From Ophiosphaerella korrae (taxonomy: Eukaryota > Ascomycota > Dothideomycetes > Pleosporales > Phaeosphaeriaceae), in the NCBI GenBank assembly GCA_028456385.1, contig JALNQF010000254.1, forward strand, positions 1 to 59,766: DNA of 59,766 nucleotides, in the 5' to 3' direction. Position 1 is the stretch's first letter, and each line of letters opens with the position of its first letter. This document shows positions 47,620 to 59,766 of the stretch, one piece after another. The notes under the pieces are model-generated. The model worked only from the letters and a program-made list of their open reading frames with translations, did not search any database and had not been told where the DNA came from. The translations under genes and the position numbers were made by a program.

Positions 47620-50600
47620 CTAAAAAAAAGTAGCTAGCTAGTATTATAGTATAAGTTTCTTTTATTATAATATTTTATTACTAGTCTTTTATATAATATA
47701 TTAAGCTTTATATTTAATAAAGTAATAATATTTATTAAGCTTATATATATATACTTATATATAGTTTAGTATCTACTAGCTAGTATACTAAATAGGTTTA
47801 GCTAGTACTTTAGTCTATAATTTTATCTAGTAGTAACTAGTTTAGTAAGCTTACTTAGCTTCTTTAAATAATTTACTTATTAGATAGCTATTTAGGTTTA
47901 TTTAGTATAAAGGTAGTAATAGGAGTTAATTATAGTAAATCTTTAGTCTATTTATAACTATCTTTTTTATCTTAGCTATATTTATAAGCTCTCTTTAATA
48001 TTTTTTAAAGTTACTTACTTAAATACTAACTATAAAAGTTACTACTTATAGTATAGTTTTAAATAAGCTATATTTATTATATACTATTAACTCTAGTTAA
48101 TCTCTAGTTATTAAATAGGCTAGTAGTACTACTAGAAGTAGAGATAGTAAAAGAGTTAAATAGTAGTCTATAATTTTCTTTCAATAATAGTAGCTAAGTA
48201 GATCTTCTTTATTATAGTTTATAGATATATCTAACTTAGTATTATCTTTATAAAAGTACTTTATATCTAGCTTATATAATAGTACTAAGAGCTTAATTAT
48301 TTTAATATAAGTTATAATCTCTTTTAGTATTTAATATATAAAGTTATTTATTAGATCTTTTATTTTACTATTAAAGATTATATCTTATATACTTATTACT
48401 TTAGCTATAAATAGTACTTAGATCTAGTAGATATTTAATAACTAGTATCTTATAAGATAGCTAATTTAAGCTTTTAAATTAAGTTATTATAGTTTTAATT
48501 TACTATAATAAGTATTATTAGTTATTATAAAAGCTTTATAACTATATACTTTTAAGTAAGCTAATTTTAGCTTTCTTATTAATACTATAATTCTTTAGTT
48601 TTTAGTAACTTTTATAAAGAATACTTTATATAGTATCTTCTAGTTATTTAAGTAACTTAGAGTATAATTATAGAAGTAGACTCTAGCTTATATAATTTCT
48701 AACTAAAGTTCTTATAGTAAATTTATATTAAGTTATATAGTATATACTTTCTTTTTATTAATTTCTTTAGTATACTTAGCTTTTCTATTCTAAGCGTATA
48801 TATCTAAAGCTAAAGGTTTAATAATAATACTTTATATATTTAACTAGTACTAAACTTTTAGTTTTACTATTATAATCTTATTATTAGCTTTAATTACTTT
48901 AACTAAGATACTATACTAATTTTTTAAAAAGAAGATTAGGTTTAAGAGTACTTAAATAATTAATTTAGCTAGCTAGTTATTAGTAAAGTAAAAGTTTTAC
49001 TATAGTTTTAAGTACTTATTAGTAATAAGTATTTAGCTTTTCTTTTTAGTAATACTTTATACTTTATACAAATAGAAGTTAATAAAGAGTTTTTTTCTTA
49101 GTCTTTTATACTTAATTCTTAGTATATAGCTTATTTACTACTTTATTTTAGTTTTACTATATATATTATACTAGACTATAAATACTTTATTTATATATAC
49201 TCTTTAAGCTTATAAGATAAAGTATTTAATTATAACTAGTTTTAAGAAACTAAGTCTTTTATACTATAGTAGTACTAGTACTTTAGTAGTCTAAAGTTTA
49301 TAAGTATAGTATACTACTTAGTATAGTAACTTATATAGTAAATAATACTTAAGTACTTATTAACTATAGATTTTAATAAAGTTTCTAATTTTTTATCTAC
49401 TAAGTTTATTTAAAGTAGTTAGTTTAAATTAAGTATTTTACTATATTCTTCTTTACTAAAGTAGTTAAAAAGAGACTAGGTTATATAAGATCTCTAGGTA
49501 TATATCTATATTATATAGAGCTTTTATACTTTCTTTAAATTTATTCTTTAGTATAATTTTAAAAGATCTATATCCTTTTACTTATATCTTTAACTTACTT
49601 ATTTATATAATTATTTATTATTAGTAACTAATAGTTATATATATAAGTAAAGTTATTTATAATATAGTAAGTTAAACTAAAGTCTAAGAGAAAAGAGTTT
49701 TAGAGTAAATAGTTCTTATAAGTATTTATTATAGACTTAGTAGTAAAAGTACTCTTAATACGTAATATTTTCTAGCTTTCTAGTTAGTTATCTTAAGATT
49801 TAAGTATAAGAGTTTAAGATTACTTTATTTAAAATTTTAACTACTCTCTAATAAGCTTTTATAAAGTCTTTTTTAAATTCTAATATTAAAGAGTATTATC
49901 TAGATATATATAGTAGTAGTCTTTAAAGTTATAGAATTAGTTACTATAAGTAAAGTATTATTTATTTACTTTAGCTTAATAAATTAATTATTTAGTATTA
50001 GAATTACTTCTATACTAACTTTAGATTTTACTTCTATTTAATCTATAATAAGTATTAAGTATTACGTATTTAGTAAAAGAGGCATCTTTTATTTTACTCT
50101 AAGTAAATATACTACTAGTAGTAAAATCTACTAAAGTATTATTAACTATAAAAGTAGCTCTATTTTTTCTTAATTTAAAGAAATAAGTTACTACTATATA
50201 CTCTTAGAATTATTTTATTACCTCTTTCTAGGTTATACTAAGTTTAAAGTAACTATAGTCTTAAAAGTTTATAGACTATATAAGAGTAACTTTATTAGTT
50301 ACTAAAAAGAAGTCTTTAGTAACTATATTAATCTATAGTGTTTCTATAACCTTATAAGTTTCTATATTAGTAGTAACTAAGTATTTTAACTAGATATAGT
50401 CTTTATTAGTTTAAGTTAGCTAATATACTATTTATAAGTATATTCTTATTCTAACTACTTATTAATACTAATTATTTATTTTAGGCTAGTAAGCTATTAT
50501 TATATTAACTAATATATTAAGTAAAATATACGTAGTAAATATAGTAAGACTATTAATTAGATAAATACTATAATATACTATAGGCTTATCTATTCCTTAT

Positions 50601-50999
50601 TATATATATATTAATTAATTTAATATTACTTAGAGAGAGTTTTTAATACTTTAAGACTTATAGCTAAAAGTTTAAACTAATACGTAAGTTCTTTAATATT
50701 ACTAACTAGAGTATAATTAGTAAGTACTAAAAAATTAGTAAGTTCTAGTATTTTTATAAGTTTTATAGTAAAAGCTAAGTTAATATAATTTTAGATTTTA
50801 TATATAATATATTTTAACTTTAGCTAAGTTAACTAAGTAATATAGTTAGTATTAGTTCTTAATATTATAGTTAAGTTACGTTAAGTAATACTAGCTATTT
50901 TAGTTTAGCTTTAAGTAGTAAAAGAGTAAAAGATTAGTACTTTTTTAAGTATACTTATTTAATGCTATATATAGTATTAAGCTTAATTAAGAGTTACTA

Positions 51000-51230
51000 G
51001 TAAGTTACTAGAAATTAAGAGGTTTATACCTTTTTAAAGATACTTATAGTACTACTAAAAAGTAAAAGATTTATACTTTTTTAAAGATACTTATAGTATT
51101 TCTAAAGAGTAAAAGAATAGTACTTTTTATAAGTATATATAGTACTACTAAAAATTAAAAGATAAGTACTTTTTATAAATACTTAGTATAGTACTTAGCT
51201 TAATACTAAGCTTAATACTTAAGCTAATAC
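51000..51230. repeat. Leader tandem repeats of J
   Basis: Diverged units with AGTACTACTAAAAAGTAAAAG and TAGTACTTTTT-like words, then TACTTAGCTTAA-like 12-bp units: the J version of the arrays at 42090-42284 in K. Confidence 0.55.
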
Positions 51231-51533
51231 TATAGTAGAATTATAGTAGAGTTAGCTAAGTTAAGCTCTAAAAGAACTTTAGTTAGAAAGTTTAGAAGTA
51301 TTTAAGCTTAATATAAAAAGAACTTAACTTATACTAAACTTATAAGATAAGATATATATAAAGTTAATAGAAGTAAGAACTTTTACTTTTATCTTCTACT
51401 ACTAGTTTAAGCTTTTAGTATATAGTTAATTAATTTATCTCTACTAAGCTAGCTTTATTTATCTACTATAATACTTAAGTTTAATAGTAAGGACTAGTTT
51501 ACTTAACTTAGTTAAAGTAGTAAAACTTTTAAT

Positions 51534-51951
51534 TATTAGATTTAATAATTATAAAAATAGATATAAACTTATATAAAAATTAAACTAATTATTCTCTATA
51601 TATATCTATAGTTTTATACTCTATCTATATATCTATACTATAGTAGTCTTAGCTAAATTTCTTAAATAGTAGAAAGCTAGATCTTCTATAAAGTTACTAG
51701 TGTTTTTATTATATTAGTTATACTAACGTAGTCTATTTTCTTATATATAAGATCTTTTTTTTAATTCCTTTACTTATAAAAGTTAAACCTATAATCTTTT
51801 TAGCTATAGTAAAGCTAGTAGCTTAGTATTTATTATACTTATATACTAAGCTAATTATTAGATACTAGTTATACTTTAAATTTATTATACTTCTTTATAT
51901 ATATACTATTATATATCTAATTATATATTAAATTATATAACTTATCTAATA
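51534..51951 (-). repeat. J 5' LTR (418 bp)
   Basis: Plus-strand start TATTAGATTT and end CTTATCTAATA match the K LTR ends. Shorter than the K LTR because of an internal deletion after the first 20 bp, partly offset by extra sequence near 51830-51920. Confidence 0.8.
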
Positions 51952-52239
51952 ATTATACTACTTTCTATATTATTACTTTACTAAAATGTATTATAATACA
52001 GCTATACGTTAAGTAGTATATTACTAAATTATTAGTAAATAAAGTACCTTTATATATAAGTAGCTTAGTACTTTACTACTTACTATTTTACTACTTACTA
52101 TCCTACTACTTAATTTTACTACTTACTATACTAAACTAATAAGTACTAAGTTCTATATAAGTAAATAATAACTTAGTTTACTACTTTAAGATACTTTTAG
52201 CTTAGATTTATAAGATAATAAAAGAGCTTAGTAGTTATA
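51952..52239. other. No gene recognised between J and the O frame
   Basis: AT-rich stretch with repeated TACTACTTACTAT words (about 52070-52135). Probably the 3' end of O, but no LTR could be defined. Confidence 0.4.
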
Positions 52240-53178
52240 AATATAATATGTAGTTATACTATTATTACTATATATAAAATAGATATTACTTATTCTTAGT
52301 AGTTTTTAATTTTATACTTTAAAGCTTTTCTTTTACTTAGCTATAGCTCTTTTACTAGTAATAAAGTTACTAGAAAGCTTATAAAGCTTATAAAATTAAA
52401 CTTTTTTACTATTTTATTAATATACTTATTATCGATAAATATAATAGTTTTATTTAGCTAACCTTATATTACTTATAAACCTTAGAACTAGCTTACTATG
52501 CTTTTATCTTTTATATTATATACTTATTTAATTCTTTTAATAATTTAGTAAGCTTTTAACAACTAAATTTTATAATATATTACTAATATATTATTTATAT
52601 AAAATAAAAAGAGTATTTTATACTATTTATTAAAAAATAAGTATAGCTCTTCTTTTAAAACTATAAAACTAGCTTATTTAAATATTTTTAAAAGCTTTTT
52701 ATACTAAAAGAGTAGAAAGTCTTTAAGGCTATATAGTACTTAATTAAGCTTAATATACTTACTAGTTACTTTAGACTAATATAAGAACTTATAGATAACT
52801 ACTAGTTAATAATCTTAGTATATATAGAAAAAAGCTCTAATAATATTATACTAAGCTACTTCTAAGTTAAACTTAGCTATAATTACTATTATATTTTAAA
52901 ATAAGCGTACTACTAATATAGTAGTATAAGTTAATTATATTAAATTAATTATTTAAAAGTTTTTATATACTATAATCTAAGATTTATACTTTAAAAAAAT
53001 ACTTATTTTAGTTAAGTTTATATATAAAAACTTACTTTAAAAGTAGTAACTAATTACTTAATTATAAGTACTTTATCTCTTTTTAGGTACTTACTACTAG
53101 TAGTATATTAAGTTCTTTCTAAGTTATTTATTTAAAGAGCTACTTATATAAGTATATATATAAGTTCTTTTAACTTTA

Positions 53179-53215
<37 letters not shown>

Positions 53216-54660
53216 TTATTTTAGTATAAATAAGTTTATAGCTATAGCTATAGCTTAAGCTAAGTAGTTACTATAATTATAGTAACTACTATAATAAGCT
53301 TTATATTTATATTATAGTTTATTAGTACTTATAAGAGTAACTTATCTAGTATATTACTTTATTTACTCTACTCTAGTTTATATAAAAATAAGTAAGCGCT
53401 TAAGCTTTTAGTACTATTATCTAGCTTATTATTTTAGAGTCTTTAGCTTAATTATATTAGTACTAGCTATTACTAGTATATATACTACCTATTAGCTCTA
53501 ATATTATAGTATAAATACTATTTAAGTAAGTAAAATATTAGAGTTTAAACTTAACTTTTTATTTATTAAATCTAACTATATTATTTAAAGCTATATAAGA
53601 TATAGCTACTTAATAAAAAATAGTATTTACTTTATTTAAAGCTAGAGAAGCTATAACTACTTAATAAGAAGAAGTTTAATATATAGTAGTTTAATAAGTT
53701 AAACTTTTATCTATTAGTTACTCTAAAGTACTTACTTCTCTAGTTAATTATAATTCTTAAAAGCTTTAAAATACTCTATTATATTAATTTCTATAATTAA
53801 TACTAGTATCTATATACTAAAATCTTTTAAGTTAAAGTATTTATTTTAAAGTTTAAAAGCTACTAAGCTTAAATTACTCTATATAGATTCTATATAGTTA
53901 TAAAGTAGACTTTATATAAAATAACTTAATAAAGTAGTTTTAATAATTAACTAAAATAAGTAAATAGTAAATATAGCTTACTAAGCGCTAACTAAAAGTA
54001 GAAAAGAAGTTAAATATTAGTATAAAAATAAGAAATATAAGAGATAACTCTATTATAATAGTATACTAGCTAAGTATACTACTTATATAAGATTTACTTT
54101 TTATTTTACTAAAATAGCTAACTAGCTAGCTTAGCTTTTAGTATTATATAAAGCTTTACTTCTTAGATTTTACTTTAAGTACTTACTTTACTAGTAGCTT
54201 TCTAGGATTTAAGCTACTTTATAGAAGTAGTTATATATATTATTTTAAGTTTTTTATATTACACGCTATACCTTTATATAATATATTAATATATTTTTAA
54301 ATTTTTACTTTTAAAAGCTTTTAATAATCTTTATACTTTTTATTATAAAAGAGCTACTTATTAACTATTATATTATAGGTTATAATTATTTAATCTTATT
54401 TTAAGACTTATATTCTATATATTTTAAATACTCTATATTTTACTAGATATTTTATATAGCTCTAAAGGCTTAATTTAAAGCTTTTCTTATTATACTAAGC
54501 TACTTACTTTTTATTAAGTAGATATACGTCGTAGCTATAAGTATATACTCTACTCTAATTTAGCTAAAAGTTTACTATAGTAGCTTTTACTTACTTAAGC
54601 TAATAGTATTTAAAGTACTATCTAAACTAGCTATTAAGTACTATATTTATCGCTTATATA
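52240..54660 (-). pseudogene. O: old Copia polyprotein relic
   Basis: Minus-strand Copia Pol of a lineage distinct from K and J. RT covers about 53030-52330: ALEVAQYNIIRAFF-like start (about 52890-52840), KLNQVLYSLK (K-L-x-x-x-L-Y-G-L-K in the family) near 52740-52770, and a catalytic box reading YINN at 52590-52601 with both Asp changed. A YINKIVKKFNF-like segment follows near 52400-52440. Upstream parts of the frame (integrase, possibly gag) run to about 54660 but are only loosely recognisable. No LTR is visible, and P abuts on the right. Confidence 0.75.
53181..53214. repeat. (AGT)n microsatellite
   Basis: About eleven uninterrupted GTA/AGT trinucleotides inside the O relic. The purity contrasts with the mutated surroundings and suggests expansion after RIP. 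Confidence 0.95.
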
Positions 54661-54700
54661 TTCTAAGTATAATAAGGATTTATTAAATACTTAAGACTCT

Positions 54701-54998
54701 TGTAAACCCTAGTACAAGTTAGAGGTAAGGCTAATATACTAAAGATTATAATATTATATAGTTATAATCTAAAGTAGGGCTAGTGCGCTATATAGGTATA
54801 TAAAAGGCTTAATACTTATAAAAAGAGTAAAGTAAGTATTATTCTCTCTTAGATACTAGTAGTACTATTAAATACTATCTATTATCCCTTTACTATCTCC
54901 TATAGCTTATAGTAAGTACTATTATCTTTTAGCTACCTCTTAATATAATAATACTTCTTTACTAATAGTCTAGAGATAATAATAATATACTCTTTACA
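54701..54998 (+). repeat. P 5' LTR (298 bp)
   Basis: Starts TGTAAACCCTAGTAC and ends CTCTTTACA; TGTAAA and TTTACA form the terminal inverted repeat. No second copy is in the window, so the limits rest on these ends and on the start of the coding region shortly after. Confidence 0.7.
54797..54807 (+). promoter_or_regulatory. Possible TATA box in the P LTR
   Basis: TATATAAAAGG about 100 bp into the LTR, a fitting place for a U3 promoter. The background is very TA-rich, so this may be chance. Confidence 0.3.
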
Positions 54999-55019
54999 AC
55001 AGGCTATAATAATAAAAGA

Positions 55020-58000
55020 AAATACGTAGTTAATAGTTAAATAAGACCTTATATAGAGTGTAAGCAGCGCGTAGCTAAGTTACGTACTAAGTACACTAGT
55101 AACGATTAAAGAACGTATTTGCAAAGTAACTACTAGACGCAATAAATTAGCCTAACTATATATATTCTACGCCCTAGAAGACAAGATTATACGTCTAGAA
55201 TAAGAACAAACTACTTTTTACGCTATAACCTCTAAAAATAACTTTAAAGTTACTATTATTACCTCTTAAAAGCGCAACGTAAACTCCCTAGTTAATAATA
55301 CACGCGTAAAGCGTATACTTTACTCTAAAAAGCCTATAGTATATAAAGGTAAATCTCTAAAAAAATACTAAGAGTACTATTACTTATATAAAATAGTATT
55401 TTACTTTATACTCTAAGACTTTAGAGTAAAAAAGGATAAAGTCCTTTAGGCTATATAATACCTTAAGAGAGACCTATATAAACAATAGTATACGTATATT
55501 AAGCGTAATCTAAATATAGATAAACCTCTTACTTAGGAGTACTTTAAAAAGTACTTACTAAACCTACTCTCTAACCCTATTAACTATAGCCTAGAGGTAG
55601 TAATAGCGTACACTATAGCTACTTAACGCAAGGAATAAAGTGTAAAATCTTTTACTAGATATCTAGATATCCTTAAAGACTAGCTTCTTTAGTATATAGA
55701 AGAATAAAGAATTTAGTACTTCTTTTTAAAACTATAGCCTAAACTATAAAGGGTAATTACTAACTATTATTAGGTCCTAGCAACAAGAGAAAACCTTATT
55801 ACCTTAAGCTTAACACTTAAGTATAACTTACGTAATATAATAAAATTACAAGAGCCCTATATAAATAGCGTAAGTAAAGAAAACTTAAAAAAGGCCTAAA
55901 TAAAAAGGGATACAAAGAACCTCTAAAATAAGTTAGTAGATAAGTCTACTATTAAATACTTTAAGTACTATAAAAAGAGATACTATACTAGTAAGTACTA
56001 TAATAGTAACCCTAACTATATTCTAGTCTATATAAACTAAATAGAAAAAGGCCTAGCCTTATTATTAGCTCTAAGATAGTAAGGCGTAGATTAATTAATA
56101 TCTTACTAGGTATATAGCGTATATATAGTACAGCTTTAGGCTTAGAGCTAGAAATAAAGCTTTTAGTTATTCTAGACCCTTAAGTAGATATTAGTTTTAT
56201 TAGTTAGTAGACTATAGTAGAAATAGAACTAAAACTAATCTAAGACGCTAAGCTCTTTAGACTAGGCTAGATAGGGGCGTAAAAGTAGAATACCTATACT
56301 ACTTATAAGCTTTAGGTACGCCTTACTAACAATAATAAAGTAACACGTAGGTTTAAGATTATAGTATATAGAGTAAATAAAGAAAGAGTAGTACTCTTTC
56401 TTAGAAATCCTTTTCTTAAACAAGAAGAGATATAACTTAACTATAGATCGCAAATATAGTATTAGAAATATACTTCTATTACTTAAGTATAGTTATATAT
56501 AACTAAAGAATTTATAAAGGCTCTAAGAAAAACGTAAGTAGAACTATACTTACTAGGAGTACTTAAGGCTAATATAATTAACTTAGAATATAATACGTGT
56601 ATCTACGCTATACTTATAGCGTAAGAGTTATATATTCTAGACGCTTTATTAGAATACTATAACGTATTTAATAACGTCGCTATATAGATACTACTCTACC
56701 TAAAGAACTCTAATTACGCAATTTTATTAATAGAGAGAAAAGAACTTCTCTATAAGCTACTCTATAATCTCTCTATATATAAGCTTAAAGTACTCTACGC
56801 GTATATAGAGGATATACTCTATAAGGGCTAGATATATTATAGTAATAGTCTAGTAAAAGTACTTATCCTTTTTGTTCTAAAGAAAGATAGAGCTCTACGC
56901 CTCTATATTAACTACTATAGCCTAAACTTAGTTATAGTAAAAGATTAGTACCTACTCCTACTAATTAGAAAGACGCTAGACTACTTATTAGGCGTATAAT
57001 ACTATACTACCTTAGATCTTAAAGATACCTACTATAGGATTAGAATTAAATTAGGAGATAAGTAAAAAACTACTTTCTATACTTACTATAAGTATTTTAA
57101 ATACCTAGTAATACCTTTTAAGCTAACTAATACCCCTACTAGTTTTTAAGCGTATATTAATAAGGCGCTTAGTAGACTCCTAAATTATATCTATATAGTA
57201 TACCTTAATAATATACTTATATATACCTATAGCGATAACGTTATACTATACTAGCGCGCTATCTACTCTATACTAGTAGCGCTAAGAAGGGTAGAACTCT
57301 TTATAAACCTAAAGAAATGTACCTTTATATCTAATAAAGTGTATTTTCTAGGCTTTATTATTATAAGGCGTAGTATACGCGCTAAACCTAAGTATATTAA
57401 GACTATTACGTAATAGCTAGAGCCTATAAGTATTAAAAAACTATAGTTATTTCTAGGTTTTATAAACTTCTACTAAAGATTTATTAAAAGATATACTTAT
57501 AAAATAGCCTCTCTTATAGACTTATTAAAAGAGAAGTAAGAATTCTATTAGCTTAGTATAGTATAAAAAGCTTTTAAATAACTTAAAGTATACTTTATAA
57601 GTATACTTATCTTATACTACTATAACTTAGCGCTACCTATTTACTTAGAGATAGATACGTTAACCTTTACGATCTCTAGGATCTTGTCCTAGCTCTACCT
57701 AGATAGAAAATAGTATCTAGTTACTTTTACTTCTAGAAAACTATAAGAAGTAGAATTAAACTATAAAATATATAATACTAAACTTCTTACTATTATTTAT
57801 AGTTTTAAATAGTAGAGATACTACTTTAAAGGTACGTAGTATATAATTTAAGTACTTATAGATTATAATAACTTACGCTTAATACGTACTATATATAAGC
57901 TAAACTTACGCTAAGTACACTAGGCTATATACTTAAGAGCTTTTAATTTTAAAGTAAAATACTAGGCTAGTAAGCTAAATCCTATAGATAGCTCCTTAAG

Positions 58001-59744
58001 AAGATATAACTATAAGTAAGAGAACCTATTACTAGTACGCTTATTACTTACTCTCTAAGAAAAATTATAACTAGTAAGCTTAGTAGCTAGAGTAGAGATA
58101 ACTAGTAGAGTAAAAGGATCTATAACTAAGCTAAGCTTAGAAAGTATATATAAGACGTATAGTACTAGAGACTATAGTACTAAAAGGACTCCTACTACTA
58201 GCGCTATAGAATATATACTATACGTACTATACTTAATAGCTAGAGAGTTAGTTAGTAGTAAACCTATATTAGTAGAGTCTAAAGCCTTTCTAATAACTTT
58301 ATATAGACTATAGTAAAGGGACGCCTTTATATAAGTATAAGTAAAGAGTTTAATAAAAGTTAAAAGTACTTAATATAGTAGTAGAGCGTAAGTATAGCGC
58401 TTAGATAATAAGGAAGTCTTAAGATATAAAGGTAGAGTGTACGTTCTAGAGGAACCTACTATTAGGTAAGAAATTCTACTCTAGTATTATAACTCGTATA
58501 TAGCTAGCTACTTTAGTATATATAGAACGCTTAAGCTAATTATAAGATACTATTACTAGCTATTAATAGAGTAAGACGTTTAGGAATACGTAAAGACTTA
58601 TGTAATATACTAGTAAAGTAAAGTACTAAAGTACAAGTAGTATAGAGAATTATCTCTTTTACTAATCTTAAGCAATATCTTTAAAGAAGTCTCTCTAGAC
58701 TTTATTATAGGCCTCCTACCTTTAAAGAATAGCTTAGGGTACGTATATAATATAATACTAGTAATAGTAGACTACTTATCTAAGATAGCTATCTATATCC
58801 TAGTACTTAAAAAGTAGGACGCGTAATAGTTTATAGAAGTATACTTTAATAATATTATCTTAAACTATAAGATATAGAAAGGTATTATATTAGACTAAGA
58901 GTTAATCTTTACCTTAAAATTTTAGGTAGAAATATACTACTAACTATAGGTAAAGCGTAAGCTAAGTACAGCTTTCTACCTATAGACTAATAAGTAAACT
59001 AAATAATAAAATTAGACTCTAGAATAGTATTTAAGAATCTTTACAATAAAGAATTAAGATAATTAGGTTACTTTACTAAAAATAGTATAATTTGCATATA
59101 ATAACTTAATTTATAAAGGAATAAAGATAACGCCTTTTTACGCTATACTAAGTAAATACCTAATCTTTATATACTTACCTAAAAATAGTAGGCTAGAAAG
59201 AAAGGTACTAGACACTATTTAAAGAGTAAAGTATATATATAGCGTATAAGTAACGCTTATAGAGTTTCTATAGAAAGTATAAGTATATTAAGTATAGTAC
59301 TATAATAATAAATATAAACTAGAAGTCTTTAGAAAAAGAGAGCTAGTCTTACTAAGTATAAAGAACTTAAGCTTTACTTACTAACTATATAAGAAGCTAT
59401 TAGATAAGTTTATTAGACTATTTTAAGTATAAGATATAGTAAGAATATAGGTATACTACCTACTACTACTACTTTACTATTGTATTTACAACGTATTTTA
59501 TATTTCTTTCTTTAAGAGATAGAAATCTTAATTAAGTATAAAAGATAATACCTAACTACTTAAAGTAATAGAAGAAAGAGAAGAAGTATAAGAAGTTAAA
59601 AAAATCCTAAAGAAACGTAAAAAGAAAGGATAACTAGAGTATCTCTTTAGATAGAAAGGATATAATAAATCCTAGGATATATAGACTCCTACTATAGATT
59701 TTAAAGATATAGATAAACTACTTAAAGATTTTAATTTAGCTTAA
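55020..59744 (+). pseudogene. P gag-pol relic with chromodomain
   Basis: Gag covers about 55060-55960, with a CCHC knuckle remnant at about 55965-56015 (Cys/His read Tyr). Protease, with a retained Asp in LDPxVDISFIS, lies at about 56168-56205. RT is at about 56870-57420, with a catalytic box reading YLNN at 57201-57212. RNase H is at about 57640-57960. Integrase starts with a zinc-binding region near 58470-58620 and continues with the core at about 58660-59000. A chromodomain at about 59570-59735 ends at TAA 59742-59744. In YLNN both Asp codons follow a T, so both are RIP targets. Inactive: many TAA/TAG and no ATG start. Confidence 0.87.
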
Positions 59745-59766
59745 AGCGCTTTATAATTAAAATATA

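Larger units (their letters stand above)
45714..50900 (-). pseudogene. J gag-pol relic (Copia)
   Basis: Same frame order as K: RNase H/C-terminus about 45714-46025 and on beyond M from 47092, RT remnant about 47620-48100, then integrase and gag to the right. The RT core with the YxDD box is absent; the equivalent of K 38050-38597 is replaced by about 200 bp of other sequence. More degraded than K, with nearly every CpA on both strands gone. Confidence 0.8.
45714..51951 (-). mobile_element. J: 3'-truncated Ty1/Copia relic, sister of K
   Basis: Minus-strand copy of the K family. It begins within the last codons of pol (equivalent to about 37390 in K) directly at the E LTR, so its 3' LTR is missing. 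It contains the insert M (46028-47091) and a stretch (about 47422-47619) that replaces about 550 bp of RT. It ends with a 5' LTR at 51534-51951. Confidence 0.87.
54701..59766 (+). mobile_element. P: third Gypsy lineage, runs off the window
   Basis: Plus-strand chromovirus with a 5' LTR (54701-54998), gag, protease, RT, RNase H, integrase and chromodomain. The 3' LTR must lie beyond 59766. The sequence is distinct from the A1/G/C/F family and from D. The gag part keeps more CpA than most of the window. Confidence 0.88.

Noticed and set aside
56262..56453. 63-codon ATG-initiated ORF on the minus strand
   Set aside because: It lies antisense to the protease region of P, consists mainly of residues that A/T-rich codons give, and has no recognisable domain; it is a shadow of the relic.
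1..59766. Alternative genetic code (TAA/TAG read as Gln), as in some ciliates
   Set aside because: Reading TAA/TAG as Gln does restore long frames, but catalytic Asp, Cys, His and Gly are also changed in the same G to A and C to T manner, and CpA/TpG are lost in non-coding LTRs too. RIP explains all of it; a code change does not.
1..59766. AT-rich mitochondrial or bacterial endosymbiont DNA
   Set aside because: CpG is retained, only CpA/TpG are missing, and the content is nuclear retrotransposons and a Fot1-type transposon with target duplications.

Overview
This window is a relic-transposon cluster from a filamentous ascomycete (Pezizomycotina-type genome), not a gene region. The dinucleotides CpA and TpG are almost absent on both strands over most of the 59.8 kb, TpA (and with it TAA/TAG stop codons) is in great excess, and CpG is still present. 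That is the mark of repeat-induced point mutation (RIP), which turns CpA into TpA in duplicated DNA of these fungi. I find no intact gene, tRNA, rRNA or CRISPR array. Every recognisable protein is a transposable-element relic that can be read only by passing many TAA/TAG codons. The species cannot be named from the sequence.

Layout, left to right. 1-605: unclassified, with one small pocket that escaped RIP. 606-4985: A1, a 5'-truncated Ty3/Gypsy chromovirus (+) with its 3' LTR. 4986-6454: B, a 3' fragment of the same family (-). 6455-13495: G, a full-length copy (+). 13496-14288 and 21373-about 22890: D, a different Ty3/Gypsy element (+), split by C. 14289-21372: C, a full-length chromovirus (-) flanked by 5-bp target duplications TAATT. 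About 22891-28407: H, an unclassified heavily mutated block with a 14-bp minisatellite. 28408-45713: E, a chromovirus (+) broken into three pieces by F (29091-36115, full length, -, duplication TAGAT) and by L (36498-44373, Fot1/pogo DNA transposon at a TA). L is itself split by K (36776-42808, full-length Ty1/Copia, -). 45714-51951: J, a 3'-truncated sister of K (-), containing a 1.06-kb TA-flanked inverted-repeat element M (46028-47091) and a replaced reverse-transcriptase segment. 51952-54700: O, an older Copia relic (-). 54701-59766: P, a second Ty3/Gypsy chromovirus lineage (+) that runs off the right edge.

The elements do not work together; they record successive insertion. E is older than F and L, L is older than K, D is older than C, and J is older than M. 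All were then mutated by RIP: reverse-transcriptase YxDD motifs mostly read YxDN or NN, the Gypsy protease DSGA reads NSRA, all three acidic residues of the L transposase read Asn, and Cys/His of the zinc knuckles read Tyr. F is the exception in keeping an intact YLDD. The most interesting non-standard signal is a conserved coding-like frame on the antisense strand between the chromodomain and the 3' LTR of the A1/B/G/C/F family, with a shared KIKALNN-like core.
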